Positions 17,480-27,013 of a stretch of DNA of 64,000 nucleotides are shown one piece after another. The position numbers were made by a program, and so were the translations under genes. This DNA comes from Pseudomonas chlororaphis subsp. chlororaphis (lineage in GTDB: Bacteria > Pseudomonadota > Gammaproteobacteria > Pseudomonadales > Pseudomonadaceae), in NCBI RefSeq assembly GCF_003945765.1, contig NZ_CP027712.1, positions 1,550,001 to 1,614,000 on the forward strand. The letters are read 5' to 3'. Within the stretch, counting starts at the first letter, position 1, and each line of letters opens with the position of its first letter. The notes below the pieces were generated by a model. It saw only the letters and a program-made list of their open reading frames with translations, was not told the origin of the DNA and made no database searches.

Positions 17480-19064
17480 TGTCCAGTGCCTCGGGCAGCA
17501 GGTTTGGGTAGTCGAGGGTGTAGTGCAGGCCCCGGCTTTCCTTGCGCTCCATGGCTGAACGAATCATCAGCTCGGCGACCTGGGCCAGGTTGCGCAACTC
17601 GATCAGGTCACGGCTGACTTTGTAGTTGCTGTAGAACTCGTCGATTTCGTCCAGCAGCAAGCGTACCCGGTGCTGAGCCCGTTGCAGGCGCTTGTTGGTG
17701 CGTACGATGCCAACATAGTCCCACATGAATCGCCGCAGTTCGTCCCAGTTGTGCGCAATGATCACGTCTTCGTCGGAGTCGGTGACCTGGCTGGCGTCCC
17801 AGGCGGGCAGGGCGATCGGAATGGCGATCTGCGGCAGTTGTTCGAGAATGTCGGCTGCCGCGGAACGGGCATAGACGAAGCATTCCAGCAGTGAGTTGCT
17901 GGCCATGCGGTTGGCGCCGTGCAGGCCGGTAAAGCTGGTTTCGCCAATGGCATACAGACCCGGAACGTCGGTGCGGCCCTGCTGGTCGACCATCACCCCG
18001 CCGCAGGTGTAATGCGCGGCCGGTACCACCGGGATCGGCTGTTTGGTGATATCGATGGAGAATTCCAGGCAGCGCTCGTACACGGTCGGGAAGTGGCTTT
18101 TGATAAAGGCTTCCGGTTTGTGGCTGATGTCCAGGTACACGCAATCGATACCTAGGCGCTTCATTTCATGGTCGATGGCCCGGGCGACGATATCCCGTGG
18201 TGCCAGTTCGGCACGCGGGTCGAAACGCGGCATGAAGCGTTCGCCGTTGGGCAGCTTCAGGTGCGCACCCTCGCCGCGCAGGGCTTCGGTGATCAGGAAA
18301 CTCTTGGCCTGCGGATGGTAGAGGCAGGTCGGGTGGAACTGGTTGAACTCCAGGTTGGCCACCCGGCAGCCCGAACGCCAGGCCATGGCGATGCCATCGC
18401 CACAGGCCCCATCGGGGTTGCTGGTATAGAGGTAGACCTTGGCGGCACCGCCGGAAGCGAGGATGACAAAACGCGCACCGTAGGTATCGACCTCGCCAGT
18501 GGCGCGGTTGAGTACGTAGGCGCCGAGGCAGCGATCGCCTTCCAGTCCCAGGCGCTTTTCGGTAATCAGATCGACGGCGACCCGCTGTTCCAGCAGTTCG
18601 ATATTCGGGCGTTGCCGGGCCTGCTCCAGCAATGTAGTGAAGATGGCCGCGCCGGTGGCGTCGGCGGCATGGATGATGCGGCGATGGCTGTGGCCGCCTT
18701 CGCGGGTCAGGTGGAATTCGAAACCGCCGTCTTCATTGCCCGATTGCTCGTCACGGGTGAAAGGCACGCCCTGGTCGATCAGCCACTGGATCGCCTCGCG
18801 GCTGTGCTCGACGGTAAACCGTACGGCGTCTTCATGGCACAGGCCGCCGCCGGCATTGAGGGTGTCGTCGACGTGGGATTCGACGGTATCGGTGTCGTCC
18901 AGCACTGCCGCGACGCCACCCTGAGCCCAATAGGTCGAGCCATTGGCGAGATCGCCCTTGCTCAATACGGCAATGCGCAGATGACCAGGCAAGGTCAGCG
19001 CAAGGCTCAAACCGGCAGCACCGCTGCCTATCACCAGAACATCGTGTTGAAACTGTTGGCTCAT
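17448..19064 (-). CDS. nadB: L-aspartate oxidase
   Basis: A 538-residue flavoprotein of the fumarate-reductase/succinate-dehydrogenase flavoprotein family. The FAD dinucleotide motif [13 protein letters not shown] is near the N-terminus, and the motifs [14 protein letters not shown] and ALRGEGAHL are typical of NadB. It oxidises aspartate to iminoaspartate, the first step of de novo NAD synthesis. The start MSQQFQHD gives family length; the open frame to 19451 would add about 129 unsupported residues. It diverges from algU across a long control region. Confidence 0.95.
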   Translation of the reverse strand: MSQQFQHDVLVIGSGAAGLSLALTLPGHLRIAVLSKGDLANGSTYWAQGGVAAVLDDTDTVESHVDDTLNAGGGLCHEDAVRFTVEHSREAIQWLIDQGVPFTRDEQSGNEDGGFEFHLTREGGHSHRRIIHAADATGAAIFTTLLEQARQRPNIELLEQRVAVDLITEKRLGLEGDRCLGAYVLNRATGEVDTYGARFVILASGGAAKVYLYTSNPDGACGDGIAMAWRSGCRVANLEFNQFHPTCLYHPQAKSFLITEALRGEGAHLKLPNGERFMPRFDPRAELAPRDIVARAIDHEMKRLGIDCVYLDISHKPEAFIKSHFPTVYERCLEFSIDITKQPIPVVPAAHYTCGGVMVDQQGRTDVPGLYAIGETSFTGLHGANRMASNSLLECFVYARSAAADILEQLPQIAIPIALPAWDASQVTDSDEDVIIAHNWDELRRFMWDYVGIVRTNKRLQRAQHRVRLLLDEIDEFYSNYKVSRDLIELRNLAQVAELMIRSAMERKESRGLHYTLDYPNLLPEALDTILVPPTYGD

Positions 19065-19547
19065 TGGAAGATTCCGCTCAAAAGCGACCCGGGTCGGGGT
19101 TGGCGCAAGACGCCTGGATCGGCGAGTCAAAGCAGCCATGCAGCCCACTAGTATATAGAGGGGGGGATCGGCACAATAGCGGTGCCTTCGTGGCATTATG
19201 AAATTATGAGGGCGAGAAAAGCGGTCTTGCGAGGCAGTGATGGGTGGCTCGATTTTTCCGTCAAATCGGGGAGCTGGCGACTGTATCGAAGATGTAGCAA
19301 CCTTTTTCTCTTCATGGTTACACAATGTTCGCTCCGTACGGCTATAAAGATTGGGAACTTTTGACACGGCCCCAAGCTCAATAGAAGGTTGCCTGATAGA
19401 AGGGACAGCGTCGGTTTTATGCAGGACTTGTGTCGTGGTCATGCAGCTCAATTCGACGACAGGATTATTCGCGCAGCCGGCCTTGCCCGCGCTGCGTTTT
19501 TCGTGCGTGCCAAATCAGAGCCCGCAGGAAACTTGCTTGGAGGGGGA
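19065..19547. promoter_or_regulatory. nadB / algU divergent intergenic region
   Basis: Nearly 500 bases with no convincing gene. It contains the nadB promoter region and, at 19355-19360, a GAACTT box followed 16-17 bases later by ctcaat, a weaker second candidate for an AlgU-type promoter. Confidence 0.5.
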
Positions 19548-19573
19548 GAACTTTTGCGAAAAGCCCGAGTCTA
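19548..19573 (+). promoter_or_regulatory. AlgU-dependent (sigma-22/RpoE-type) autoregulatory promoter of algU
   Basis: The -35 element GAACTT at 19548-19553, an exact 16-base spacer and TCTa at 19570-19573 match the extracytoplasmic sigma consensus GAACTT-N16-TCTga. It lies 60 bases before the algU start. This fits the known positive autoregulation of algU. Confidence 0.85.
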
Positions 19574-19633
19574 TGTTTGCAAGCCTGATCGTTTAGTTAT
19601 GCAAGCCTCCTCCGAGCTTATCGAGGAGTGTTC

Positions 19634-20215
19634 ATGCTAACCCAGGAAGAGGATCAGCAGCTGGTCGAGCGCGTTCAGCGCGGTGACAAGCGAGCTTTCG
19701 ATCTGCTAGTGCTGAAATACCAGCACAAAATTCTCGGGTTGATCGTGCGTTTTGTGCACGACACCCATGAAGCCCAGGATGTTGCACAAGAAGCCTTTAT
19801 CAAGGCTTACCGTGCGCTTGGTAATTTCCGCGGTGACAGTGCGTTTTATACGTGGCTGTATCGTATCGCCATCAACACGGCGAAAAACTATCTGGTTTCG
19901 CGCGGCCGCCGGCCGCCGGATAGCGATGTCAGTTCCGAGGATGCGGAGTTCTACGATGGCGATCATGGCCTCAAGGATCTCGAATCGCCGGAGCGCGCAT
20001 TGCTGCGGGATGAGATCGAAGGCACCGTCCATCGAACCATTCAGCAACTGCCAGAAGATTTGCGTACGGCTTTAACTTTACGTGAATTCGATGGTCTGAG
20101 TTACGAGGACATTGCCAGCGTCATGCAGTGTCCGGTGGGTACCGTGCGCTCCCGGATTTTCCGCGCTCGGGAAGCCATCGACAAAGCCCTGCAGCCGTTG
20201 TTGCAGGAAACCTGA
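19634..20215 (+). CDS. algU: Envelope-stress sigma factor AlgU (RpoE/sigma-22)
   Basis: A 193-residue ECF sigma factor. Region 2 (about 20-95) contains DVAQEAFIKAYRAL and FYTWLYRIAINTAKNY. Region 4 (about 130-185) ends in the helix-turn-helix GLSYEDIASVMQCPVGTVRSRIFRAREAI. It directs transcription for envelope stress, alginate and osmotic tolerance and is held by anti-sigma MucA. The start MLTQEEDQQ is the family start. It is the first gene of algU-mucA-mucB-mucD. Confidence 0.97.
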   Translation: MLTQEEDQQLVERVQRGDKRAFDLLVLKYQHKILGLIVRFVHDTHEAQDVAQEAFIKAYRALGNFRGDSAFYTWLYRIAINTAKNYLVSRGRRPPDSDVSSEDAEFYDGDHGLKDLESPERALLRDEIEGTVHRTIQQLPEDLRTALTLREFDGLSYEDIASVMQCPVGTVRSRIFRAREAIDKALQPLLQET

Positions 20216-20246
20216 GACAGCGGCGACAGCCAAGAGAGGAACCGCC

Positions 20247-20834
20247 ATGAGTCGTGAAGCCCTGCAGGAATCGCTGTCCGCGGTGATGGATAACGAAGCG
20301 GACGAACTGGAATTACGTCGGGTATTGAATGCCGTCGACGAAGTGGAAACCCGTGAGACCTGGGCTCGTTACCAGATCGCCCGGGCGGCCATGCACAAGG
20401 AATTGCTGCTTCCGCGTCTGGACATCGCCGCGGCTGTTTCTGCTGCGCTGGCTGACGAAGCCGTACCGGCCAAGGCCACTCGTGGTCCATGGCGTAGCCT
20501 GGGTCGCCTGGCTGTTGCCGCATCGGTGACCGTTGCCGTATTGGCGGGTGTTCGCCTGTACAACCAGGATGAGATCGCTGGTGTCGAACTGGCACAGCAA
20601 TCGAACCAGCCAACCCTGGCCGCTCCTCAAGTAAAAGGCCCAGCTGTATTGGCCGGCTACAATGAGAGTTCGGAAGCCCCTGGCCCTATGGCCAACGGCG
20701 TATTGCAAGGTCAGCCAGGCTGGCACGATCAGCGTCTGCCAAGCTACCTGCGTCAGCATGCTCAACAAGCTGCACTGAAGGGCACTGAAAGCGCTCTGCC
20801 TTATGCTCGTGCGGCGAGCCTGGAAAACCGTTAA
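20247..20834 (+). CDS. mucA: Anti-sigma factor MucA
   Basis: A 195-residue protein. The N-terminal cytoplasmic domain (about 1-80, SREALQESLSAVMDNEADELELRR) binds AlgU. A single membrane segment lies at about 85-103 (LAVAASVTVAVLAGV), followed by a periplasmic tail. Regulated proteolysis by AlgW and MucP releases AlgU. Length equals the usual 194-195 residues, so the gene is intact and not of the mucoid truncated type. Ribosome site AGAGGA precedes the ATG. Confidence 0.96.
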   Translation: MSREALQESLSAVMDNEADELELRRVLNAVDEVETRETWARYQIARAAMHKELLLPRLDIAAAVSAALADEAVPAKATRGPWRSLGRLAVAASVTVAVLAGVRLYNQDEIAGVELAQQSNQPTLAAPQVKGPAVLAGYNESSEAPGPMANGVLQGQPGWHDQRLPSYLRQHAQQAALKGTESALPYARAASLENR

Positions 20835-20842
20835 GGAGGATC

Positions 20843-21805
20843 ATGCGCGCCATCCCTCTACTCTCGCTTCTGCTCAGTGGCTGGTTCATTGTTCCAGCCC
20901 ACGCCGACGAAGCTCAGGATTGGTTGAAACGTCTTGGGCAAGCCGAACAGCAGCAAAGCTTTCAGGGTACTTTCGTCTACGAGCGTAATGGTAGTTTTTC
21001 TACCCATAACATCTGGCATCGCGTCCAGGATGGCCAGGTCCGCGAGCGACTGATTCAGCTCGACGGTTCCGCTCAAGAGGTTGTGCGTGTTGATGGGCGT
21101 ACCCAATGTGTCAGCGGTACGCTGGTGGCTGGACTGGGGGACGCCCCCAACTCTTCGGCCCACTCACTCGATCCAGAAAAACTCAAGAATTGGTACGACC
21201 TTGCCGTCATCGGCAAGTCGCGTGTGGCTGGGCGCTCCGCGGTCATTGTTTCCCTGACCCCGCGGGACCAGCACCGTTATGGTTTTGAATTGCATCTGGA
21301 CCGCGAGACGGGCCTGCCGCTGAAATCGCTGCTGTTGAACGATAAGGGGCAGTTGCTCGAGCGCTTCCAGTTCACTCGCCTGGATACGGCGGATGTGCCG
21401 AAGGACAGCGAGCTGCAGGCCAGCGCCGAATGCAAGGCCGTGGCCCTGGACAGCGACAAGGCTTCCGCAGTGAAGGTTGCGCAGGCCTGGCATTCCGACT
21501 GGCTGCCGCCAGGCTTCGAGTTGACCAGCAGCAGTGCGCGTAAAGATCCCGACACCAAGACCATGGTCAACAGCCTCATGTATGACGATGGCCTGGCCCG
21601 CTTCTCGGTGTTCCTCGAACCGCTCAATGGCGCGACGGTGACTGACACCCGTACTCAACTGGGTCCGACCGTGGCGGTCTCCCGACGTCTGACCACGCCT
21701 GAAGGCGAGATGATGGTAACGGTGGTGGGTGAGATACCTATCGGTACTGCCGAACGGATCGCCTTGTCGATGCGTACCGACGCCGCTGCGCCCAAGGCGC
21801 AGTGA
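20843..21805 (+). CDS. mucB: Periplasmic regulator MucB (RseB family)
   Basis: A 320-residue protein with a signal peptide (about 1-21, cleavage after AHA) and the two-domain MucB/RseB fold: a lipid-sensing domain beginning FQGTFVYERNGSFST and a C-terminal MucA-binding domain. It protects MucA from AlgW cleavage until lipid or lipopolysaccharide signals displace it. The start lies eight bases after the mucA stop behind AAGGAGG. Confidence 0.95.
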   Translation: MRAIPLLSLLLSGWFIVPAHADEAQDWLKRLGQAEQQQSFQGTFVYERNGSFSTHNIWHRVQDGQVRERLIQLDGSAQEVVRVDGRTQCVSGTLVAGLGDAPNSSAHSLDPEKLKNWYDLAVIGKSRVAGRSAVIVSLTPRDQHRYGFELHLDRETGLPLKSLLLNDKGQLLERFQFTRLDTADVPKDSELQASAECKAVALDSDKASAVKVAQAWHSDWLPPGFELTSSSARKDPDTKTMVNSLMYDDGLARFSVFLEPLNGATVTDTRTQLGPTVAVSRRLTTPEGEMMVTVVGEIPIGTAERIALSMRTDAAAPKAQ

Positions 21806-22053
21806 GAGTACAGCCCCAGGTGTTCATCGAGCGTTAATGTTGGTTGTGTAAGAGGTCTGCAATGCCAGCTCTGCAATCGAGATATCTAAATGTTCGGTGA
21901 ACATTTTCATTTGCAAAACCCCCTGTTTTTTCTTATAGGTCAGAGCCACTAGGTTCTGGCCTTGTTTGTCGTTTCCGGGACAAAAGTACTGCGCGAGTCG
22001 CCTGGTATTTCTTGTCCCTATCGCTTAACCACGCTCGTTGTAATGGGAGCCGT

Positions 22054-23481
22054 ATGTCGATACCACGTTTGAAATCCTATCTCTCCATTTTCGCTACTGT
22101 GCTGGTGCTCGGTCAGGCCGTTACCGCGCAGGCGGCGGACTTGCCTGACTTCACACAACTGGTCGAGCAGGCGTCGCCTGCAGTGGTCAACATCAGTACC
22201 ACGCAGAAGCTCCCGGACCGCAAGGTTTCCGCCCAGATGCCGGACCTCGAAGGTCTGCCGCCGATGCTGCGCGAGTTTTTCGAGCGTGGCATGCCGCCGC
22301 AGCCGCGTTCGCCACGGGGCGATCGCCAGCGTGAAGCCCAGTCCTTGGGTTCTGGTTTCATCATTTCGTCGGACGGTTACATCCTGACCAACAATCATGT
22401 GATTGCCGATGCGGATGAAATCCTTGTCCGCCTGGCCGACCGCAGTGAATTGAAAGCCAAGCTGATTGGCACCGATCCACGCTCCGACGTGGCGTTGCTG
22501 AAGATCGACGGCAAGGACCTGCCGGTTCTGAAGCTGGGCAAATCCCAGGACCTGAAGGCCGGCCAGTGGGTAGTGGCTATCGGCTCGCCGTTTGGTTTCG
22601 ACCACACCGTCACCCAGGGCATCGTCAGTGCCATCGGTCGTAGCCTGCCGAACGAAAACTATGTGCCGTTCATCCAGACCGACGTACCGATCAACCCGGG
22701 TAACTCCGGTGGTCCGCTGTTCAACCTGGCCGGTGAAGTGGTGGGTATCAACTCGCAGATCTACACCCGTTCCGGCGGTTTCATGGGTGTGTCCTTCGCT
22801 ATCCCGATCGATGTCGCCATGGACGTTTCCAACCAGCTGAAAGCCGGTGGCAAAGTCAGCCGCGGCTGGCTGGGCGTGGTTATCCAGGAAGTGAACAAAG
22901 ACCTGGCGGAGTCCTTCGGCCTGGAGAAGCCGGCCGGTGCGCTGGTGGCCCAGATCCAGGACGACGGTCCGGCAGCCAAGGGCGGCTTGCAAGTGGGTGA
23001 TGTGATCCTGAGCATGAACGGTCAACCGATCATCATGTCGGCGGACCTGCCGCATCTGGTCGGTGCCCTCAAGGCGGGTGCGAAAGCCAATTTGGAAGTG
23101 ATTCGTGATGGCAAGCGCAAGAACGTCGAATTGACCGTTGGTGCGATTCCGGACGAAGACAAGGCCCTGGACGCCATTGGCAAGTCCGGTGCCGAGCGCA
23201 GCAGCAACCGTCTGGGCGTTGCGGTGGTCGAGCTGACCGATGAGCAGAAGAAAACCTACGACCTCAAGGGCGGTGTGGTGATCAAGGAAGTTCAGGATGG
23301 TCCAGCCGCGCTGATCGGCCTGCAGCCGGGCGACGTGATCACTCACCTGAACAATCAGGCGATCACTTCGACCAAGAACTTCACTGAAATCGCCCAGGCG
23401 CTGCCGAAGAACCGTTCGGTATCGATGCGGGTTCTGCGTCAGGGACGTGCCAGCTTCATTACCTTCAAGCTGGCCGAGTAG
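22054..23481 (+). CDS. mucD: Periplasmic serine protease MucD (DegP/HtrA family)
   Basis: A 475-residue HtrA protease. It has a signal peptide (about 1-28), a trypsin-like domain with triad His115 (NNHV), Asp145 (RSDVALLKI) and Ser218 (NPGNSGGPLF), and two PDZ domains (about 275-365 and 385-470). It degrades misfolded envelope proteins and lowers AlgU activation. The 248-base gap after mucB has no mucC gene but could hold a separate mucD promoter. A strong terminator follows. Confidence 0.96.
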   Translation: MSIPRLKSYLSIFATVLVLGQAVTAQAADLPDFTQLVEQASPAVVNISTTQKLPDRKVSAQMPDLEGLPPMLREFFERGMPPQPRSPRGDRQREAQSLGSGFIISSDGYILTNNHVIADADEILVRLADRSELKAKLIGTDPRSDVALLKIDGKDLPVLKLGKSQDLKAGQWVVAIGSPFGFDHTVTQGIVSAIGRSLPNENYVPFIQTDVPINPGNSGGPLFNLAGEVVGINSQIYTRSGGFMGVSFAIPIDVAMDVSNQLKAGGKVSRGWLGVVIQEVNKDLAESFGLEKPAGALVAQIQDDGPAAKGGLQVGDVILSMNGQPIIMSADLPHLVGALKAGAKANLEVIRDGKRKNVELTVGAIPDEDKALDAIGKSGAERSSNRLGVAVVELTDEQKKTYDLKGGVVIKEVQDGPAALIGLQPGDVITHLNNQAITSTKNFTEIAQALPKNRSVSMRVLRQGRASFITFKLAE

Positions 23482-23500
23482 TCCGTGTAGCGGATTGATC

Positions 23501-23546
23501 GCCCACAAAAAAGCCCGCCTCGAAAGAGGCGGGCTTTTTTGTGGGC
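23501..23546. terminator. Strong bidirectional terminator after mucD
   Basis: Perfect 21-bp arms around a gaaa loop, with the GC core gcccgcctc/gaggcgggc flanked by A and T runs on both sides. It ends mucD and the convergent protease gene. Confidence 0.95.
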
Positions 23547-23557
23547 GCCGGTTGGGC

Positions 23558-24991
23558 TCAGCGCATCATGTCCTTGACCATCTGCTCCTGGTCCATCAGC
23601 TCACGCTGACGTGCATCGATCCGTGAAGACAGGGGGAAGTTGCTGCCGGCGCGACGTTTGGCGAAATCCAGCTGCTGGATCGCCTGGCGATAGTCGCCGA
23701 CTAGGGCAAAGTATTCGGCCCGCGCCTGATGCAGGCCGATGATATTGCCCGACAGGCCACGGGTTTCCGCCACCGAGTACCAGACGTCCGGATCGTCGGA
23801 GCGGGTCTTGAGCAGGCTTTCCAGGGCCTTTTCGGCGTCCGCCGGGCGATTCTGCTTGAGCAGCAGGTCGACCCTGACCTGGTTCAGTGGGTAGTTGCCC
23901 GGATACTGCGCAAGCATTTTATCCACCCGGGCCTGGGCGTCGGAAAAGCGGCTGGTGGCGGTATCCAGGTCGATCTGGGCCAGGTTGTAAGTGATGTCGT
24001 TAGGTTGCTTGGCCAACAGCTGCTTGAGGTTTTCCCGGGCATCGTTGAACTGGCTGCCCTTGATCTGGGCGATGGCGAGGCCGTAGCGGGCGATGTCGTT
24101 TTTCGGATTTTCGTCGAGCTGGGCGCGGAAACGCTTGGCACCCATGCCGGGGGACTCTTCGTAGATCAGCTGTACTCGTGCGCGAATCAGCTGGTAACGC
24201 AGGCTGTCTTCCTTGCCGCCGGCCTTGGCCTGTTCGGCGCGGTTGCGGGTGTCGGCGATCCGCGATTCGGTGACCGGGTGAGTCAGCAGGAACTCCGGCG
24301 GCTTGGCGTCGAAACGGTACTGGCGCATCAGGCGCTCGAACATGGTCGGCATGGAGCGCGGGTCATAACCGGCCTTTTCCAGGTTGAGGATGCCGATGCG
24401 GTCGGCTTCCTGCTCGTTCTGCCGGGAGAAGCGCCGTTGTTCCTGGATGGCCGCGGCCTGGGTGCCGGCAATGGCGGCGATCCCGGCGTCGCCACCGCCC
24501 GCCGCGGCGATCACGATCCCGGCCAGCAGGGCGGCCATCATCGGCACCTGCATGCGTTGCGAAGCCTCGACGCCACGGGCGAAGTGGCGTTGCGACAGGT
24601 GCGCCAATTCGTGAGCCAGCACCGAGGCATATTCGCCTTCGGTCTGGGCGTTGAGGAACAGTCCGCCGTTGACCCCGACAATCCCGCCGGGAGCGGCAAA
24701 CGCGTTGAGCTGCGGGCTGTTGATCAGGATGAACTCGAGACGTCGGTCGTTGACCTGGCTGGTCTCGACCAGTTTGTAGACGCTGGTTTCGACGTAATCC
24801 TTGAGTTGCGGGTCGTTGAGTTGCGAAACCTGGCTGCGCAGCAACGCCAGCCAGGCGCGGCCCAGTTGGTGTTCCTGTTGGGGCGAGACAATGGCAGAAC
24901 TGGCGTCACCGAGTGATGGCAGGTCGTCGGCGAAGCCTGGTGAGGCGAGCAGGCAAGCGAGCGTCAGCAGGGTAGGGCGCAAAAAAGTCAT
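23558..24991 (-). CDS. bepA: M48 metalloprotease with TPR repeats (BepA/YfgC-like)
   Basis: A 477-residue protein with a signal peptide (about 1-21), an M48 zinc-protease domain with HELAHLSQRH (His127 and His131), and C-terminal TPR-like helices (about 310-470). This is the layout of BepA, a periplasmic protease and chaperone that monitors LptD and BAM assembly. The start is the ATG at MTFLRP; an upstream in-frame TTG would add seven residues. It is convergent with mucD, fitting the envelope-quality theme. Confidence 0.85.
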   Translation of the reverse strand: MTFLRPTLLTLACLLASPGFADDLPSLGDASSAIVSPQQEHQLGRAWLALLRSQVSQLNDPQLKDYVETSVYKLVETSQVNDRRLEFILINSPQLNAFAAPGGIVGVNGGLFLNAQTEGEYASVLAHELAHLSQRHFARGVEASQRMQVPMMAALLAGIVIAAAGGGDAGIAAIAGTQAAAIQEQRRFSRQNEQEADRIGILNLEKAGYDPRSMPTMFERLMRQYRFDAKPPEFLLTHPVTESRIADTRNRAEQAKAGGKEDSLRYQLIRARVQLIYEESPGMGAKRFRAQLDENPKNDIARYGLAIAQIKGSQFNDARENLKQLLAKQPNDITYNLAQIDLDTATSRFSDAQARVDKMLAQYPGNYPLNQVRVDLLLKQNRPADAEKALESLLKTRSDDPDVWYSVAETRGLSGNIIGLHQARAEYFALVGDYRQAIQQLDFAKRRAGSNFPLSSRIDARQRELMDQEQMVKDMMR

Positions 24992-25088
24992 GCACAAAGC
25001 CTTAGTCGACAAAGAGTCTACTGTAGCCGGACACCAGGCCTTGGACCAGATATTCTAGGCACCTCGACGACCCTCCCGGAGTGACGCA

Positions 25089-25328
25089 ATGACTGATGCT
25101 GTAGCCCACGACGCCGAGCTCGATGCCAGCGGACTGAATTGCCCGCTGCCGCTGCTCAAGGCCAAGATGGAACTCAATCGCCTGGCCAGCGGCGCGGTGC
25201 TCAAGGTGATCGCCACGGATGCCGGCTCCCAGCGCGACTTTCGCACCTTTGCCCGTTTGGCCGGTCATACCCTGCTTCGCGAGGAAGACGAGGCTGGGGT
25301 CTATCGTTACTGGCTGAAGAAGGCCTGA
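25089..25328 (+). CDS. TusA-family sulfurtransferase-like protein
   Basis: A 79-residue protein with the TusA/YedF fold signature ASGLNCPLPLLKAKMEL. Cys18 in the CPxP motif is the likely persulfide carrier. TusA proteins relay sulfur for tRNA thiolation or molybdenum cofactor, but several paralogues exist in Pseudomonas, so this one is named by family only. It precedes perM by 41 bases and is probably co-transcribed. Confidence 0.88.
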   Translation: MTDAVAHDAELDASGLNCPLPLLKAKMELNRLASGAVLKVIATDAGSQRDFRTFARLAGHTLLREEDEAGVYRYWLKKA

Positions 25329-25369
25329 ACCGACCCGGAAATCATCGCGCCTCTGTCTAAGGATCATTG

Positions 25370-26440
25370 ATGTTCAAAGTGTTACGCGACTGGATTCAGC
25401 GCTACTTCTCCGATGAAGAGGCCGTGGTACTGGCCGTTCTGTTGTTCCTGGCCTTCACCGCGGTGCTGACCCTGGGCGGCATGCTCGCGCCGGTGTTGGC
25501 GGGGATGGTGCTGGCCTATCTGATGCAGGGGCTGGTGCTCACGCTGGAACGCTGGCGTTTGCCTGGCGGGGCGGCGGTGGGCCTGGTCTTTGCCTTGTTC
25601 ATGGGGCTGCTGCTGGTGTTCATCGTGGTCGTCGTGCCGCTGTTGTGGCATCAGTTGATTACCTTGTTCAACGAGTTGCCGGGAATGCTTGCCAAGTGGC
25701 AATCGTTGCTTCTGTTGTTGCCGGAGCGTTATCCGCACCTGGTGTCCGACGAACAGGTGCTGCAGGCGATCGAGGTGGCACGCGGCGAGATCGGCAAGTT
25801 CGGCCAGTGGGCGCTGACCTTCTCGCTGTCCAGCCTGCCACTGCTGGTCAACATCATGATCTATCTGGTGCTGGTGCCGATCCTGGTGTTTTTCTTCCTC
25901 AAGGACCGGGCGATGATCAGCCAGTGGGTGCGCGGTTACCTGCCGCGCGAGCGGGCCTTGATCACCCGGGTGGCCCAGGAGATGAACCGGCAGATCGCCA
26001 ATTACATTCGTGGCAAGGTGATCGAGATCGTCATTTGTGGCGGGGTGACCTACATCGCCTTCGTGGCCTTGGGGCTGAACTACGCGGCGTTGCTGGCGTT
26101 GCTGGTGGGGATTTCGGTGGTGGTGCCCTACGTCGGGGCTGTGGTGGTGACCGTGCCGGTAGCGCTGATTGCCTTGTTCCAGTGGGGCTGGAGCGACCAG
26201 TTCATCTATCTGATGGCGGTCTACGGGATCATTCAGACCCTGGACGGCAACGTACTGGTGCCGCTGCTGTTCTCCGAGGCGGTGAACCTGCATCCGGTGG
26301 CGATCATCTGTGCAGTACTGTTGTTTGGCGGGCTGTGGGGCTTCTGGGGGGTGTTTTTCGCGATTCCCCTGGCCACCCTGTTCAAGGCGGTACTGGATGC
26401 CTGGCCGCGCAAGGAGCCGGTCGTGGCGCCCTTGCTCTAG
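25370..26440 (+). CDS. AI-2E/PerM family membrane transporter
   Basis: A 356-residue protein with about eight membrane segments and the AI-2E/PerM-family signatures (PYVGAVVVTVPVALIALFQWG; DGNVLVPLLFSEAVNLHP). Members move varied solutes, and sequence does not tell which. The start is the ATG behind AAGGAT; a TTG one codon earlier is less likely. It ends at a strong hairpin terminator. Confidence 0.88.
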   Translation: MFKVLRDWIQRYFSDEEAVVLAVLLFLAFTAVLTLGGMLAPVLAGMVLAYLMQGLVLTLERWRLPGGAAVGLVFALFMGLLLVFIVVVVPLLWHQLITLFNELPGMLAKWQSLLLLLPERYPHLVSDEQVLQAIEVARGEIGKFGQWALTFSLSSLPLLVNIMIYLVLVPILVFFFLKDRAMISQWVRGYLPRERALITRVAQEMNRQIANYIRGKVIEIVICGGVTYIAFVALGLNYAALLALLVGISVVVPYVGAVVVTVPVALIALFQWGWSDQFIYLMAVYGIIQTLDGNVLVPLLFSEAVNLHPVAIICAVLLFGGLWGFWGVFFAIPLATLFKAVLDAWPRKEPVVAPLL

Positions 26441-26461
26441 GGCGGCCCTGCTCTGGAAATG

Positions 26462-26499
26462 AAAAAGGGGGCGGCTGAATCAGCCGCCCCCCTTTTTTT
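26462..26499. terminator. Bidirectional terminator after perM
   Basis: Stem gggggcggctga/tcagccgccccc with a minimal loop, flanked by an A run and a T run. It lies between convergent perM and bcp. Confidence 0.93.
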
Positions 26500-26529
26500 A
26501 GTCGGTTACTTTTTAGTCGGCTACCACGC

Positions 26530-27003
26530 TCAGGCCTTGTTCAGCACCTGCGCAGCAGCCAGTACCGCATCCACGTGGCCTGGCACTTTCACGCCACGCC
26601 ATTCCTGGCGCAGCACGCCATTCTTGTCGATCAGGAAGGTGCTGCGATCGACGCCCATGTATTCCTTGCCGTAGAGCTTCTTCAGCTTGATCACGTCGAA
26701 CAGCTGGCAGACGGCTTCGTCCTTGTCGCTGATCAGCTCGAAGGGGAATTCCTGCTTGCACTTGAAGTTCTCGTGGGACTTCAGGCCATCGCGGGAGACG
26801 CCGAACACCTCGGTGTTGGCGGCCTTGAACGCGGCGTATTGATCGCGAAAGCCCTGGCCCTCGGTGGTGCAACCCGGGGTGCTGTCCTTGGGGTAGAAGT
26901 AGATCACCACCTGCTTGCCCTTGAGCGCGGCGAGGCTGACGGTCTGACCGCTGGTGGCCGGGGCTTCGAAGTGGGCAACAGGTTGGTCGATGGCAACGGC
27001 CAT
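26530..27003 (-). CDS. bcp: Thiol peroxidase of the Bcp/PrxQ family
   Basis: A 157-residue peroxiredoxin with peroxidatic Cys45 in DSTPGCTTEG. The second cysteine that many Bcp proteins have five residues later (position 50) is absent: the sequence reads CTTEGQ. Other cysteines occur at KCKQEF and AVCQLF and might resolve the sulfenic acid, or the enzyme may use a one-cysteine route. It reduces peroxides with thioredoxin-type partners. It is tightly linked to gcvR upstream (10-base gap). Confidence 0.92.
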   Translation of the reverse strand: MAVAIDQPVAHFEAPATSGQTVSLAALKGKQVVIYFYPKDSTPGCTTEGQGFRDQYAAFKAANTEVFGVSRDGLKSHENFKCKQEFPFELISDKDEAVCQLFDVIKLKKLYGKEYMGVDRSTFLIDKNGVLRQEWRGVKVPGHVDAVLAAAQVLNKA

Positions 27004-27013
27004 TGGGGCTTCC

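Noticed and set aside
19389-19640. Short frames upstream of algU
   Set aside because: They cover the AlgU promoter and lack ribosome sites; best read as control DNA.
22018-23508. 496-codon open frame antisense to mucD
   Set aside because: Antisense to a well-supported HtrA protease; no family signal.
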